Positions 45,740 through 57,807 of a stretch of DNA of 64,000 nucleotides are shown in pieces. The notes below the pieces were generated by a model. The model had not been told where the DNA came from. It did no database searches and saw only the letters and a program-made list of their open reading frames with translations. Source of the stretch: Paracyclopina nana (taxonomy: Eukaryota; Arthropoda; Copepoda; Cyclopoida; Cyclopettidae); assembly GCA_019096065.1 (NCBI GenBank), contig JAGUCH010000004.1, positions 9,610,001-9,674,000 of the forward strand. The letters are read 5' to 3'. The stretch's first letter is position 1. Every line of letters begins with the position of its first letter. The position numbers were made by a program, and so were the translations under genes.

Positions 45740-46240
45740 AAATCTGTAAAAAAGTGTATTTTTTGTCAAAAAGTGTATTTTTTGTCAAAAAGTGTATTTT
45801 TTGTCAAAAAGTGTATTTTTGTCGAAAAGTGTATTTTTTGTCAAAAAGTGTATTTTTTGGTTAAAAAGTGTATTTTTTGGTCAAAAGGTTTATTTTTTAG
45901 TCAAAAGTGTAAATATCGGCTAGTTTTATGCAACTTGTTCATTTTAGGTTGAAGATATCATTTTGGGATGAACAATTTTGCAGTGCCGTTTATTGCTAAT
46001 AAGTGCATAATTTCTCAAAAAGTGTATTTTTGGTCAAAAAGTGTATTTTTGGTCAAAAAGTGTATTTTTGGTCAAAAAGTGTATTTTTGGTCAAAACGTG
46101 TATTTTTTGGTTAATAAGTGCATAATTTGTCAAAAAGTGTATTTTTGGTCAAGAAGTGTAATTTTGGTTAATGAGTGTAGAATTGGTCAAAAAGTGTATT
46201 TTTGGTTAATGAGTGCATAATTGGTCAAAAAGTGTATTTT
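45740..46240. repeat. 19-bp array AAAAAGTGTATTTTTGGTC
   Basis: Two clean blocks (45745-45905 and 46015-46095) with variants between them. The same word occurs in reverse complement at 47955-48330. Confidence 0.9.
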
Positions 46241-47190
46241 ATGTATTTACATTTTTGAAAGTTCAAAAGCACTTTGCTTATTAATTATTAAGGTGAAGCT
46301 AATGTTGATTAATGCCTAATTATAGCGCCAGGCCAAATAAATAACTGTCATTGTTGGCCCTTGTTCAGCTGTCTAACAATAAAAGAGAAGTTTGTGTAAC
46401 TCGACACAACAAAAAAAATCAATGATTCACTGCCAAGTTTCATCAGGTGGAAAAATGAAAATAATATTGCAAAGGTATAAATAATAACCACATTTAGAGC
46501 CCAAAAGTTGGTAGAATTTTGCATAATTTGAAATTAGTGCCAATAATTGCTCAAAAATGCCAGGATATCAAATATAGGGAAATGTCATGGTCTAAAGTAA
46601 TCATATAACATAAAATTGGAATCATGTTTCTTTTCTCCTTTTATTACTTTGATTTAACGCAAGGCCATTTGACGGTAAAAAAAATGAAGCCATCTGTCAA
46701 ATAATTTTTGCTGGCCATTTTTTATTATTGGGACTTCCTGCTTGGCTTGCAGCTGCTTAAAAAAAGCATAGAATCACATCATTTTTTATGTACAAAAGGA
46801 TTTCAAAAATTATTTTTTTAAACATTTGAAACTCAATTCTATTTAGCTCCAATTTTGGCACTTTTGTTTTTTTTTATTTCCCCCAAACCTCTGGTAATTT
46901 CCCATCTTTTTTTTTCGTTATCACGCCAAGTTTGCCTCATTAGTCGACAAAAGCAAAATTATTGTCAGCAAAAAAAACTCCCCCTTTAACACATGCTCAC
47001 TTTTTGTGATGCTTATCGACTATGTTTTGTTGCGGATGTGTCGTCAAATAATGTGTCTGTTTGACAACTTTTTTGTTGACTTTGCCCTCATTGACAAAAA
47101 AGATTTTGGGTCAAAGCATGTATTTTTCATGAAAAAAATTGACATGTTTAGCTATAAAGTACCGTTTCAGGTAAAAAAAAAGCGCCATTT
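46241..47190. other. AT-rich spacer, nothing recognised
   Basis: Long A and T runs with no splice-linked coding frame and no clean repeat. Confidence 0.4.
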
Positions 47191-47620
47191 AGATGAAAAA
47201 ATGCCATATTTGGACAAAAAGTTTATTTTTGGTCAAAAAGTGCCATTTTGGATTAAAAAAAGGGCCATTTCATCTCAAAAAGTGCCATCAGTGTTCAAAA
47301 AGTGCTACTTGTGCTCAAATAGTGACATGTTTGGCCAAAATGTGCCATTTCAGGCCAAAAAGGGCCATTTTGCATAAAAAAGTGCCATTATTGGTCATAA
47401 AGTGTTGTTATTGGTCAAAAAGTGTTTTTTTGGTCAAAAAGTGTACTTTAAGCGGTCAAACAGTGCATTCACTGGTCAAAAGGTGTACTGGCAAAAAAGT
47501 GTATTTTTTGGTGAAAAAGTTTATTTTTAGCCAAAAAATGTATTTACTGGACAAAATTGTATTGTTTGTGCAAAAAGTGCATTTTGTTCAAACAGTGTAT
47601 TTGCTGCCAAAAAAATGGGT
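47190..47620. repeat. Array of GTCAAAAAGTGCCATTTTTG type
   Basis: About twenty diverged 19-21 bp units alternating AAAAAGTGCCATTT and CAAAAAGTGTATTTT. The 120-150 residue frames across it are repeat-derived. Continues the theme of 45740-46240 on the same strand. Confidence 0.85.
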
Positions 47621-47949
47621 TTTTTTGGGCATTTCAGGGCATCTTGGTTGAACAATTTCTGGTCTAAAGGTGCCATTGTAAAAAAAATTGCCATATTTTG
47701 CAAAATAGTGGCACATTCAAAAGTTGGGATTTTCACAAATTTGTTGCTAAAATGCAACAATTGAGAGGGGAAAATGCTGAGAATTTGCAGCTCTTATTTT
47801 GCTTTTGTAAAATGGGGCTAACCTTGCCACGTTTGGGCAAGATAAAAAGCAGGTGCAAAGTCAGGCTCCACTAAACTAGCAAAGCGAGCTTTCATTTCAT
47901 GCCACTAAAAAACCTAAGATGAACATGATGCATAAAACTGGCCGATATT

Positions 47950-48335
47950 TACACTTTTGACCTAAAAAATACACTTTTTGACCAAAAATACACTTTTTGA
48001 CCAAAAATACACTTTTTGACCAAAAATACACTTTTTGACCATAATTACACTTTTTGACCAAAAATACACTTTTTGCACAAAAAATACACACTTTTTACAA
48101 AAAAAAATACTTTTTTTGCAAAAAAATCTACACTTTTTGCAAAAAAAAAATACATTCTTTGCACACAAAATACACTTTTTGCAAAAATATAAACTTTTTA
48201 CACAAAAATACACTTTTTGCACGAACAATACACTTTTTGGCTAAAAATACAATTTAAGACCAAAAAAATAAACTGTTTGACCAAAAATTTACTTTTTGGT
48301 CAAAAATTCACTTTTTGGCCAAAAACACACTTTTC
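47950..48335. repeat. Array of CAAAAATACACTTTTTGAC
   Basis: About twenty units, the first ones near identical. The unit is the exact reverse complement of GTCAAAAAGTGTATTTTTG used at 45.7-47.6 kb. The spacer between the opposed arrays is about 330 bp. Confidence 0.9.
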
Positions 48336-48625
48336 CACTAAATGTATTGCTAACAAAAATATACAATATTAAACCAAAACTATTCTAAAAGAGAAAATGT
48401 TCACTATTATAGTTGAAATGGCATTTTTTAAATGAAACAAGGCGGTTTTGGCCAAGCATGGCATAAAGTCCACATAAGGCACTTTATTGACTTGAATTGG
48501 CGCTTTTTGACCAAAAAGTACACTTTTAGACCTAATAGTACACTTTTAGATACAAATCACACTTTTCAGTCCAGTATGACAATTGTTGACAAAAAAGTAT
48601 ACACTTTTCTGGTCAGAAATGTAAC

Positions 48626-48773
48626 AATACTGTCCTGATGACGAGTCCATATAGGGTTTTTCGCTCATGAGTAGTCAAATGAAAGATCACCGAGTGGCGA
48701 AGCCACGAGTGATCTGGAATTTTACTACGAATGAGCGAAAAACCCTATATGGACGAGTCATCAGGACAGTATT
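48626..48773. mobile_element. 148-bp near-perfect foldback
   Basis: AATACTGTCCTGATGAC at 48626 is repeated in inverse ending at 48773, and the arms continue through CCATATAGGGTTTTTCGCTCAT. The only arm difference is a CGA/TCG-type inversion (GACGAGTCC). The centre (GATCACCGAGTGGCGAAGCC, then ACGAGTGATC) is itself palindromic. Almost every base of the 148 bp can pair. No coding frame. Likely a MITE or a structured RNA/cruciform locus. Confidence 0.85.
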
Positions 48774-48779
48774 GACATT

Positions 48780-49370
48780 TTTGTCAGCTTCGTGACGGTT
48801 CTGAATCCCTAAATTACTATTAAATGTTAAAATTTGATTGATTTTATCTGGAAAATAGCCCTAAAAAAGATAGCTCAGATGCAGGTCAAACCTTGCGGTC
48901 AATTGTGCGCGCACGCGAGTTTCCACGTAGCAAGACACGAACTCAACATTTGCAGGGTAACCAGATATTTTGAACCACTTTTAGACTAAATTTTTCTGAA
49001 AAGCGCCAAAAGTCGAATTTGGCTTGAAATTAAAGAGATGTTACTTTTTTATTCCTTTTTTGGAAGTCTTTCTAAAATAAAAATGATTTGAAAGACAGAT
49101 AATAAAACTCGCGAAATAGTCGGAGCCAATTTCACAGGGCTCTATGCTAAAAATTGACTTTTAGGGCTCTCTGATTATCATTATAGCCATAATAGCTTGA
49201 TGCCATTTCATGTCAAACAAAAGTTATAGAATCCTGAATGTAGGCAAAATTGGCTGGTCTAGTGTTTTCCCTCATGGAAACTGTTTCAGACAAATTTTAA
49301 AGACGAATTTCTACCTTTTTCTACCAAAGTTCACGAATTTGAGCTATTTTGGCTAAGAAACTCCCAAAAA
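48780..49370. other. Spacer, nothing recognised
   Basis: Mixed-composition DNA with no coding exon. A reversed fragment of the AATTCCGCCAAATCGCC dispersed repeat begins at about 49370. Confidence 0.4.
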
Positions 49371-49415
49371 GAAGCTGAAAGTTGGTGGCAAATGAGAATT
49401 GGCGATTTGGCAGAA
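49370..49415 (-). repeat. Dispersed AATTCCGCCAAATCGCC repeat, reversed fragment
   Basis: The minus strand reads AATTCTGCCAAATCGCC and ATTCTCATTTGCCACCAAC, matching the repeat at 11890 and 12865. Confidence 0.5.
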
Positions 49416-49475
49416 TTTATCATGCGCATGAAAACCACTTTCTGAACCACAGTACAATGTATTATGAAAGTTCTG

Positions 49476-49541
49476 TCAGTACATTGGCAAAGTGCAGACC
49501 TTTCACGCGGTAGACCCGGGTTCGAATCCCAGTCAAGTCTT
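49476..49541 (+). other. tRNA-Glu-like sequence, plus strand
   Basis: The only tRNA-like sequence on the plus strand: a box-A-like TTGGCAAAGTGCA, a loop CTTTCAC (anticodon TTC), and a canonical box B GGGTTCGAATCCC. The anticodon stem pairs poorly and no acceptor stem forms. It ends in a T run, as Pol III units do. Confidence 0.45.
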
Positions 49542-50184
49542 TTTTTAATTGAAGAAGAACTCAAGTTGCCAACTGTACAATAATGAGCATTATTTCTTCA
49601 CATGTCACGAAAAAATGTCATTATTGTACGGTAGATGCGAGCGCACGCTAAATCTCAGCAAAATACGAGGATTTTCGCTTCACTGCCGTATGTAGTGAAC
49701 CCACCGCCAAGCTGACAAAAATGATATTTTCAGGCCACTTGTTCTTTTTTAAGTTTTCCCTTGGAAGTGGGACATTTTTAATTGCAAACTGCGCGGGGCT
49801 TTTTTGTGGTGCCTAAAAGGGAATGAATGTTGAGAGCTTTTAGCACGCAATTTTTTTTTTTTCGCCAACAAAGCAAAGTGGCAAAAAGTTATAATGGATT
49901 ATTCACTCCATTTTTTATTTCATTCTTGACAATTTTTTTGCATTTCATTAAAATTGCTTTATTTAGTTTTATCCAAAATTGGGGCAATGCTTTGCTAATA
50001 GCATATTTTTTCAGAAGAGTTGTTTGTAGCAGAGTTGTAAAACTGGATCCATAAAAGTAAAAAGCTGAAATGGCAACTTTTAGTCCAATAAATTAACTTT
50101 CTACAAAATCATGTAAAAATATTTAGCTTGTAAACTTCTGTGCAACTTCTAAACTAAATTAAGCCAACTCTTGTTGTTATTATT

Positions 50185-50350
50185 AGTTAAAAATCCAAAA
50201 GTGGCAAAAAAGCTAAAAATGGCCGACAAAATTAGCAAATTAAGCCAAAAATTGGCATAAAAGCAAAAAATTGGCAAAATAAGCAAAAAATTGGAAACAT
50301 AAACCATAATAGGAGGAATAAGCCAAAAATGGCAAAACAAGCCCAAAATT
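50185..50350. repeat. Array of AAAAATTGGCAAAATAAGC
   Basis: About eight 18-20 bp units. Non-coding. Confidence 0.75.
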
Positions 50351-50589
50351 TGATTAGGTTAAAATGGCTTGAAACTAGGCTTGAAGTTTACATAAAATTC
50401 AAGATTTTTCCCAAGAACAGCAGCAGCCTTGATCAAATCAACTGTATATAAGAAATCGGCCACAAAGAATCCTTTGTGCTTCAAAATCATAATGTTTACC
50501 ACTTATTTTGCAAGTGTGTTTATGCCACGCTGTTTATCACGCTTTCATAAACAATTTCATTTCTGCTTTTGAAAAAAAATCCATTCTTG

Positions 50590-51070
50590 CATTTGTCAGG
50601 CCTAAACTGCCAAATATACCTAAACTTGCCTATTTAAACTGCAATAGGCAATTTTGGGCCGTTTTTGACCACTTTAGGCTAGTTTTGGCCATCCTGTTCC
50701 TTTTGGGCTTCTATTATGGTTTTTTTTACAATTGAAGGCAATTTTAGGCCAGTTTAGGCCAGTTTAGGCCAGTTTGGATTTTTTGGGCTTTTTTGACGTT
50801 TTTTTTTTTTTTGCAATTTAAGGCCATTTTTGGCCGTTTCAGGCCACTCTGGGCCATTCTAAACCTTTCGGGCTTCTTTGACGGTTTTTTACAATTTAAG
50901 GCCATTTTAGGCCTCTTTAGGCCATTCTGGGCCTTTGGGGCTTCTTTGACTGTTTAATTACAATTTAAGGCCATTTTAGGCCGTTTTAGGCCACTTTAAG
51001 CCATTCTAGGCCTTTTTGGCTTCTTTGACGTTTTTTGGCAATTTAAGGCCATTTCATACTATTAATGGGT
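50590..51070. repeat. Array of GGCCATTTTAGGCC with longer 80-bp periodicity
   Basis: The palindromic word GGCC(A/G)TTTTAGGCC recurs. On a longer scale, units of about 75-85 bp repeat five times, each ending in a phrase like GGGCTTCTTTGACGTTTTTT followed by CAATTTAAGGCCATTTTAGG. Confidence 0.8.
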
Positions 51071-51719
51071 TACTTTTCTCATTTTGAACCATTTAAGCCC
51101 ATTTTCAATCTTAATTTTTGGCTAATTTGTTTAGTCCATTTATAAGCAGGCAATATAACAAACATTTTTGAATTTCCCAGCAAAGCTTGAATCAAGGCTG
51201 GTTATTATTTTGTTATCATGGGAAAAAGTTGCGGAATTGCTCGTGGATTTCCACGCTGATCATAAAATGCAAAATGAGTTGAATACCGAAAAAAAACGTT
51301 GCAAGAAACTCTCGTCAAATTCTCAAAATTGTAAACAAACTCTTCATTTGCAGGTTAGGTTAGGTTGTAAATTGAAATTGAAAGAAAGCAAATAAATATG
51401 AATTTAGAATACTGTGTAATATTGAAAACTATCATATTGGCCTGAAACTGAAGCTTTTTTTGTGCCTTCATGCAAAGATCTTGATTGGAAAATGTCAGAC
51501 TCGTTCTCAAGTTTCATTTGAGCTCAATTTCAACCCTGTGAAAGCTCCCTGAATAATTTTCAAACAAACACCTTTTAAAATTGAAAAGTTCGCCAAAAGG
51601 GGCACCGGTCTTACCCGGAAAAACTACCAGTTAAAAAAAAGACTGAAATTCACGGTCACACACACACTAGTGAAAAAAGCACTGAATCAACTGACTTTGT
51701 TGTTTCTCCACTACTGAGT

Positions 51720-51885
51720 AAGTCTGGGCGTGCACCACCGCTGCTGTGCGCGCGAAGAAGCGCGCGCGCGCGCTTTGTTTTTGGCACGCGCCGAGAGCTG
51801 AGAAAAAGCAGGCGTCGACCCCGTGCGATTTGGCGGAAGAAGAAAGCAGCCGAGAATTTCGCGCGCGCGCGCGTACATCAACCCC
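51720..51885. promoter_or_regulatory. CpG-rich island with (CG)n runs
   Basis: Two alternating CG runs (about 51758-51774 and 51860-51874) in a GC-rich 160-bp stretch. It resembles the promoter composition of the RING-H2 gene at 22.2 kb. No gene start could be placed next to it. The 76-residue frame on the minus strand is low-complexity and unsupported. Confidence 0.35.
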
Positions 51886-51999
51886 CAAGAAATCCACTAA
51901 AGCCGCAAGAAACTACTGAGAAAGGGCGCGGCTGCTGCCATTGCTTCTTGTCCAGTTTTGCCCCAAAAATGCTTTTTTACTGTGAAATGAAAAAAATTA

Positions 52000-52140
52000 C
52001 CTAGATTCGAACCTCGGAAAGTAGGATTAGTATTCCAATGCTATAACCGTTGAGCTATGGAAACTACATGCAAATTGGATGCTGTTACAGGTCATTTTAA
52101 CATCATTTAAGCCTGATAAAGAAATCAGAAAAAGTTTTAT
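52000..52140 (-). mobile_element. tRNA-derived SINE-like copy 2
   Basis: The minus-strand tRNA-like head (AGCTCAACGGTTATAGCATT, box B GGTTCGAATCTAGG) plus 70 bp of body match 7021-7150. Confidence 0.55.
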
Positions 52141-52835
52141 TGTATTGGACTTGCAAAATTGCGAGATTTTCGGCCAAAGATAGTTTTGAAAGCTGCATTG
52201 TTTTTCCGCGGGTAAGCTTGGTCCTTTATCCGGGAAATGGAGCAGAATTCTTGCCACATTCTTTAAAAGAGTGGGGAAAGCATCTTTATTTCCCTACAAT
52301 TTTTAGTCATCTGGCAAACCACAATTCTAACTCTAAAACACATTTTGAAATCTTTTTTTAGACCTCTTTTAGGCAAGCTTTAAAGTTTGGCCGATTCGTT
52401 TTAGAAGCTAAGAAGGTTTTTAAAGAATTGAAGTAGTTTTTGGGCAAAAAGCAAATTTGCTTTGTTCGGTATTGAGCAGCAGTTTTTGGATTAAGCATTA
52501 TTTTTTTAACATGGCAAAAAGCACAAGTTTTTGTGGAACATTCCAGTTTTGATCATCATTAGCTGTAATTCATTTTGCAGAGATTTGCAATTTGAGAAAT
52601 GTCAGCTTCAGCTCTCTTTTTTGCAATCTCCCTTCAAGCCAACTTTTTTCAACTAGCCCCAAGAAAAAAGATGTTCTTTAATTTTGAACTAAAGTTTGCC
52701 TATTTACAATTGTATTTTGAAAGATGCAAAAGTCGCCAATCAATTGCCAGAAAAAGCCTTTTTTGTGGAATGGCTTTTAACATCTCCAAGAAAAATATTG
52801 AATTGTTGTTGTTAGCATTACAGCTGTGAAAAATA

Positions 52836-52945
52836 CGCATGTGTGTGGTCGAAATTGTCTGCGAAAACGACTACTGCGAAAATCCGGATGTTGTGCTTGA
52901 CACAGTGGGGGTCTGCGTCAACAATTTATGTCGCAGCCTGAGGTC
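52836..52945 (+). other. Cys-rich GC-richer island, possible lone exon
   Basis: From ATG 52837 a frame reads five cysteines in an EGF-like spacing (CENDYCENPD, GVCVNNLC) and meets a possible donor (CTGAG|GTCCAC). Composition changes sharply from the AT-rich flanks. An acceptor-like TTACAG lies just upstream but in the wrong phase (TGA follows). No partner exon was found. It could be a relic exon. Confidence 0.25.
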
Positions 52946-52959
52946 CACTGTGTCCCATT

Positions 52960-53520
52960 CCACCGTAATATTGCAAGCAAAGTTTGTTGACCTAATTTCA
53001 TTGTAAGCAAAGTTTGTTGACTTTTTTTAACACAACATGACTTTTTTTAAAATTTTAAATAAAGTTTTTAGACTTTTTTCGTGCAGTAAACAAAGTCAGC
53101 TGACATTTTTGAATTGTAAGCAACGTTTTTTGACTTTTTTAAAATTGGAAATAAAGCCTGTTGACTTTTTTTTAATTGTTAACAAAGTGTGCAGACTTTT
53201 TTGAGTTGTCAAAAAAGCCTGCTGACTTTTTTTTTGAATTGTAAACAAAGTTTGTTGACTTTTATAAAATTGTGTGCAAAGTTTGTTGACCTTTCCTTCA
53301 ATTGTAAACAAAGTAAGCTGAGTTTTTTAATTGTAAAGCTTTTTGACTTTTTTTTAAATTGCATGCAAAGTTTGTTGACTTTTAAAGAATTGCATCCAAA
53401 GTGTGTTGACTTTATTTTTATTTATAAACAAAGTTTACTGACTTTTTTTAAATTGTTAATACAGTGTGCCGACTTTTTTGTGTAGTAAACAAATTCAGCT
53501 GACGTTATTGAATTGTAAAC
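52960..53520. repeat. Array of ATTGTAAACAAAGTTTGTTGACTTTTTT
   Basis: About fifteen units of 28-40 bp, each with GCAAAGT(T/G)TG(T/C)TGACTTTTTT. Non-coding despite open frames. Confidence 0.85.
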
Positions 53521-54190
53521 AACCATAAATCAGCTGATTCTTACAACTTTTCAAGTGAAGTCAGCTGACTAGAAAAAGTCCAAAATTGAGCTGCATCTTA
53601 ATTTTATTATATTGTTGACTTTTACCTTGAATTCTTAAAGCAATCTGCATACTTTTATTTGTTTTTGTGTTCGCTTAATTTCAAAGTAAATAAATAAATG
53701 TTTTCCTTACTTTCAAAATTGAAATAATCCCCTAATTTAAGTTTTTGTGTTCCATTTTCCCACACATCATCTGCTTTTTGTGCTTTGTAATTCAATTTTG
53801 ACCTGCATTGCATTTTTTGTCTGTCAAATCGTGATGGATCATAATAGCTGAACTGATCATAGAAAAAAATTCGGGAAATGGGCCATAAAATTAGACATAT
53901 TTTTCTTTGCCTGTCTAAGCCACAGCAAAATTATTCGGATATTGCCCCTTTTAGCAATTGAACTACACAGAGAAGTGCGCAATAAAGTCGAACTTTATGC
54001 CCAATTGCAACACTTTTCACCAAGATAGAGCAATTTTTCAAATAGAGTCTTTTAAAAAGATAGTAAAAAGTGTTCAAGCTCATGAAAAGTGGACATTCTT
54101 GTTGTGGTCATACTTGAAAAGTGTGGTGGACTTTTTAAAAGTGGTCATGAAAAAGATGTTACTCAAAAAGTGGTCTCACTCAGCTTAGGA
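53521..54190. other. AT-rich spacer, nothing recognised
   Basis: Plain AT-rich sequence, no coding signal. From about 54080 the AAAGTGGTC word of the next array begins to appear. Confidence 0.4.
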
Positions 54191-54239
54191 GGCTATATTA
54201 AAAAAATAAATTCAAGTAGCAATGCTAGATAAATGTGGC

Positions 54240-55020
54240 CAAAATTGAATTAAGTGGCTACTCTTTATATAGAGTGGTCACACTTTATATAGAGTGGTCA
54301 CACTTTATATAGAGTGGTCACACTTTACATAGAATGGTCACACTTTATATAGAGTGGTCACACTTTTATAGAGTGGTCACACTTTATATTAAGTGGTCAC
54401 ACTTTATATAGAGTGGTCACTATTTACAAAGAGTGGTCACACTTAACAAAGAGTGGTCACACTTACTAGAGAGTGGTCACACTTACTAGAGAGAGGTCAC
54501 ACGTACTTAACAAAGAGTGGTCACGCTTAGCAAAGAGTGGTCACACTTATTTAAAGTGGTCATTCTTATTAAAGAGTGGTCACAATTAACAAAGAGTGGT
54601 CTCAACTAACAAAGAGTGGTCACAATTAACAAAGAGTGGTCACACTAATTAAAGAGTGGTCACACATATTAAAGAGTGGTCACACATATTAAAGAGTGGT
54701 CACACTAATTAAAGAGTGGTCACACTAATTAAAGAGTGGTCACACTAATTAAAAAGTGGTCACACTTATAAGAGAGTGGTCGCACTTATTAGAGAGTGGT
54801 CACACTTTGCAGGTGGTCATCCTTGATAAAAGTGGCCACGCATAAAAAGAATGGCCATCCTCAATAAAAGTGGTCTATTTACAGGCCCGGTCAATTTTGG
54901 CAACTGTGGCCACAAAAAATTAAAGTGGTCACATTTTTTAAGAGTGGTCATAAAATGGTCACACTTTATAAAAAGTGGTCATGCTCTAAAAGAGTGGTAG
55001 ATATAAGTGGTCATACCTTG
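54240..55020. repeat. 20-bp array GAGTGGTCACACTTTATATA
   Basis: About 35 units of AGAGTGGTCACACTNNNNNN with blockwise variants (TTTATAT, TTAACAA, TAATTAA). The conserved core GTGGTCAC is nearly palindromic. Degenerate units run to 55080. Confidence 0.92.
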
Positions 55021-55079
55021 AATACAAATGGAGATAAAAGAGGGGGAATAATTGATGAAAGTGGTCCTACTTCAAAAAC

Positions 55080-57800
55080 AGTTATTTTTTTAGTTTGCAA
55101 TTGGTCAATTCAAAAGACAAATGTGAGCTTGGCTGGATTAACAATTGTTAGTTGAAGTGGATTAGTACAGCAGAATGTAGTGGAAGTGGATCAATAGTTT
55201 GCCTGAGAAGATGCTGCAATGTAGAAGAAAGCTGCTTCAATGACTTCAATTGCTGCTACTGGGGAAAGTCCCCTTCGCCTTCCAGCACCGACGATGACTC
55301 ATCACTTTTCTCCTTCTGTTTACCAAACATTACATGGCCATATACATTAGCTAATGCAGGAATAAATACTCTAATTGACGTAGTATTATGAATTTTGGAT
55401 GAAAGTAATTTGTCGACATTTCATGGAGTGGGAAAACAAATCTAAAAGGCTTGAACAAGCAATATTAAGTTATTTTGCTCCACTTTTTCCCCATTTTTGG
55501 CAAAAAAAAATGCTGTAAAACCAATAGCTATTGGCTTGAATTGGCTTCTTTTTAATAATTGTAACTTTAAAAACTGAGAACGATAAATTCAAATTCAATT
55601 TTTTCATTTCCTTTAACTTTTTGTTTACTAGCCAACATCAAAAGAGTTTTAAATGTAGTATTTTGTAAGGAATTCCTTTATTGCGGCGTCTGTTTTTTTA
55701 ACTCAGTTCAGGCATGAAAAAGGCGAGCCTTAAAAAATGATACTACAACATTGAATGCTTATCGTGAATGATTCTATATATTGTTTAAATAACCAAGTTT
55801 TATAAATGGGAATGAAAGCATATTTAAGCTTATTTCTGCCATTTGTCTCGCTTTTTTTGCCCAAAATTGGCCTAAAGCTCAGTAAAAGCTAGCATTATTG
55901 CTCCTGAAAGCCAAATCAATTTGTTTTTCTACTCCATGAAATGTCGCCAAATTATAATGTTTCAAAATTCATAATATTATACTACAGAGCAGAGTATATG
56001 TAAAAGTCTCCTTTTTTTCGAGACACCCTCGATCTGACAATCGCCGTTTGATGGCGAAAAACAGATATGTGCTAAGGAGGCTTAGGAAATTGGATTGTTA
56101 TTAGGGGGAATTATTTTGCTACATTTTCTCAGCAAGAAGGAGAATTTAGGAGAGCAGAGATAACAATCAGGGGGAAAAGCTTTCTTCTACAGCTCAAAAT
56201 TCTGCAAAAACTCTAAGCTTTCTTCACCAAGAAAATAGGAATTAAATATCATTTTAAAGCTGCTAAAGTAGTTGTACTCCAAGAATCAAATCATGGAATT
56301 TGCTTTTTAGCCATTTAATATTTCTGGCTTGTTATTTTTAATGTTGAATCAGGAATTATGAAACATGGGGAAATTTCCCCCTTAGCAAGATGCCAGTTTT
56401 CCCCTAAAGAGCTCCTAAATTGCCAATTGCATAGAATTGTGGTGGTCAACATTGTTATCTGCCAATAAAATAAATTGTGGTTGTAAAATAGCAGGGCAAC
56501 TTTGCCCCCTTTGGGTTATCATTCCCAGAAAAAAAAGTCAATAAGAGGGCGTCAGAATATTGATTTCCATTAATGTAACTTGCCTTGAAATAGCTAAAAT
56601 AAAATACCATAAGGCATATTTTATGGACTTAACTAGAGAGCCTTAGCGTTAAAGATAAAAGGTAAAAGCAGAGCATCTCTTTTGGGGTAACGCGTTAGGC
56701 AAAAAAGTGCTGCCAGATGGCGTTCATCAAACAATTTTCAAGAGCTTGACCGACTCAAACGACAACTTGATTGATTTAATCAATATACTATGATGTGGTT
56801 TAAGGTAAATAGATTTTTCGCAAAAACATGCAATGAAAATTGTCTACTTATTGGCTTTTTCCAATGAAGAAAGGTGGAGTTTTTTTGCTAAAGAAAAAGT
56901 GATGAGTCATCATGGATGTATTACATCATCATTTACCAGATATTTGCACTTGTGCTAAGCCTTTGACGTAAGCAGTGTCAATACAATACATCGATAATAA
57001 TCACAATGTAGCAAGTAGCCAGAAAATTGCCTTTCTTTTTGTCCAATCAATGACAGTAATGCGTGATCAAATATCTTTCGTTTTGCTAGTTTTTTTAAAG
57101 ATGGAAAATGGTTATTCATTGACAAAAAAAGCTTTTCAGCAGAAAATGGCTATTTTACAGAAAAAATCTTTTTTTCTAGGAAAATTGCATTTTAATATTT
57201 AACATACTACTGATATTAGTAGCTTAATAACGGAAAAACCTTGAATTTCTTATTTTATTGGATAATATATTAGTAGATTTATTTTGATGTTTGAAAACAG
57301 CCTTTTTATGTGAAATGAGTTTTAATAATGGAAGATCGTTTGAAAAACTTATCTTGAGGCTTTTTTTAAACAAGTATCAGAATAAGCAGTTCATAGTTAA
57401 ATGATAGTTTTATGGCTCAGTTCCCCATGTGTGCAATATACTTAATTGGCATCTTTTCGTGCCAATTCCCATCTCATTGCAGTAATGCATTTTTGACATG
57501 AATAGCTTAAGCATTGTGTGTAGTAATACCACTATTATGGGCCAAATAGCTTGACCCTGATCTGGTAAAATTCCATGACTCACATTGTATGTTGTAGTTC
57601 CTTTTCCAATTAGAAAGCCAAGCTAGACAAAAAAGCTAAACGTGAATAAATTACCAATTGATCTAGTTTGCCTTGGGAAAAAATCGAGAGCAAAAAACGG
57701 CCAATATTGAAGGATAAAAAAGGGATCCGAAAAGTAGGCCAAACTCATTATTGTGGCAATGGAGAAAAGCGTTAAATAGTACATCCCTAACGCCATTGGT
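55080..57800. other. Long AT-rich gene desert
   Basis: I see no supported exon, RNA gene or clean repeat. Short phrases such as GCCATTTAATATT occur but do not build units. Confidence 0.45.
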
Positions 57801-57807
57801 TTACCTT

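Noticed and set aside
47006-47651. Overlapping 123- and 152-residue frames
   Set aside because: They are translations of the AAAAAGTGCCATTT array.
48631-48700. Hammerhead-ribozyme-like CTGATGA in the foldback element
   Set aside because: CTGATGA is present, but the required GAAA after stem II and a third stem are not in register on either strand.
51667-51897. 76-residue Ala/Arg-rich frame
   Set aside because: It arises from (CG)n runs in a CpG-rich patch, with no supporting splice or homology signal.
54240-54800. CRISPR-like spacing of the GTGGTCAC array
   Set aside because: The variable parts are only 6-7 bp, low-complexity and repeated in blocks; the genome is eukaryotic.
55152-55391. 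79-residue Cys-containing frame, and a minus-strand ATG frame (MFGKQKEKSDESSS) over the same bases
   Set aside because: Neither has a convincing splice partner or domain; the possible donor CCCCA|GTAGCA is weak.
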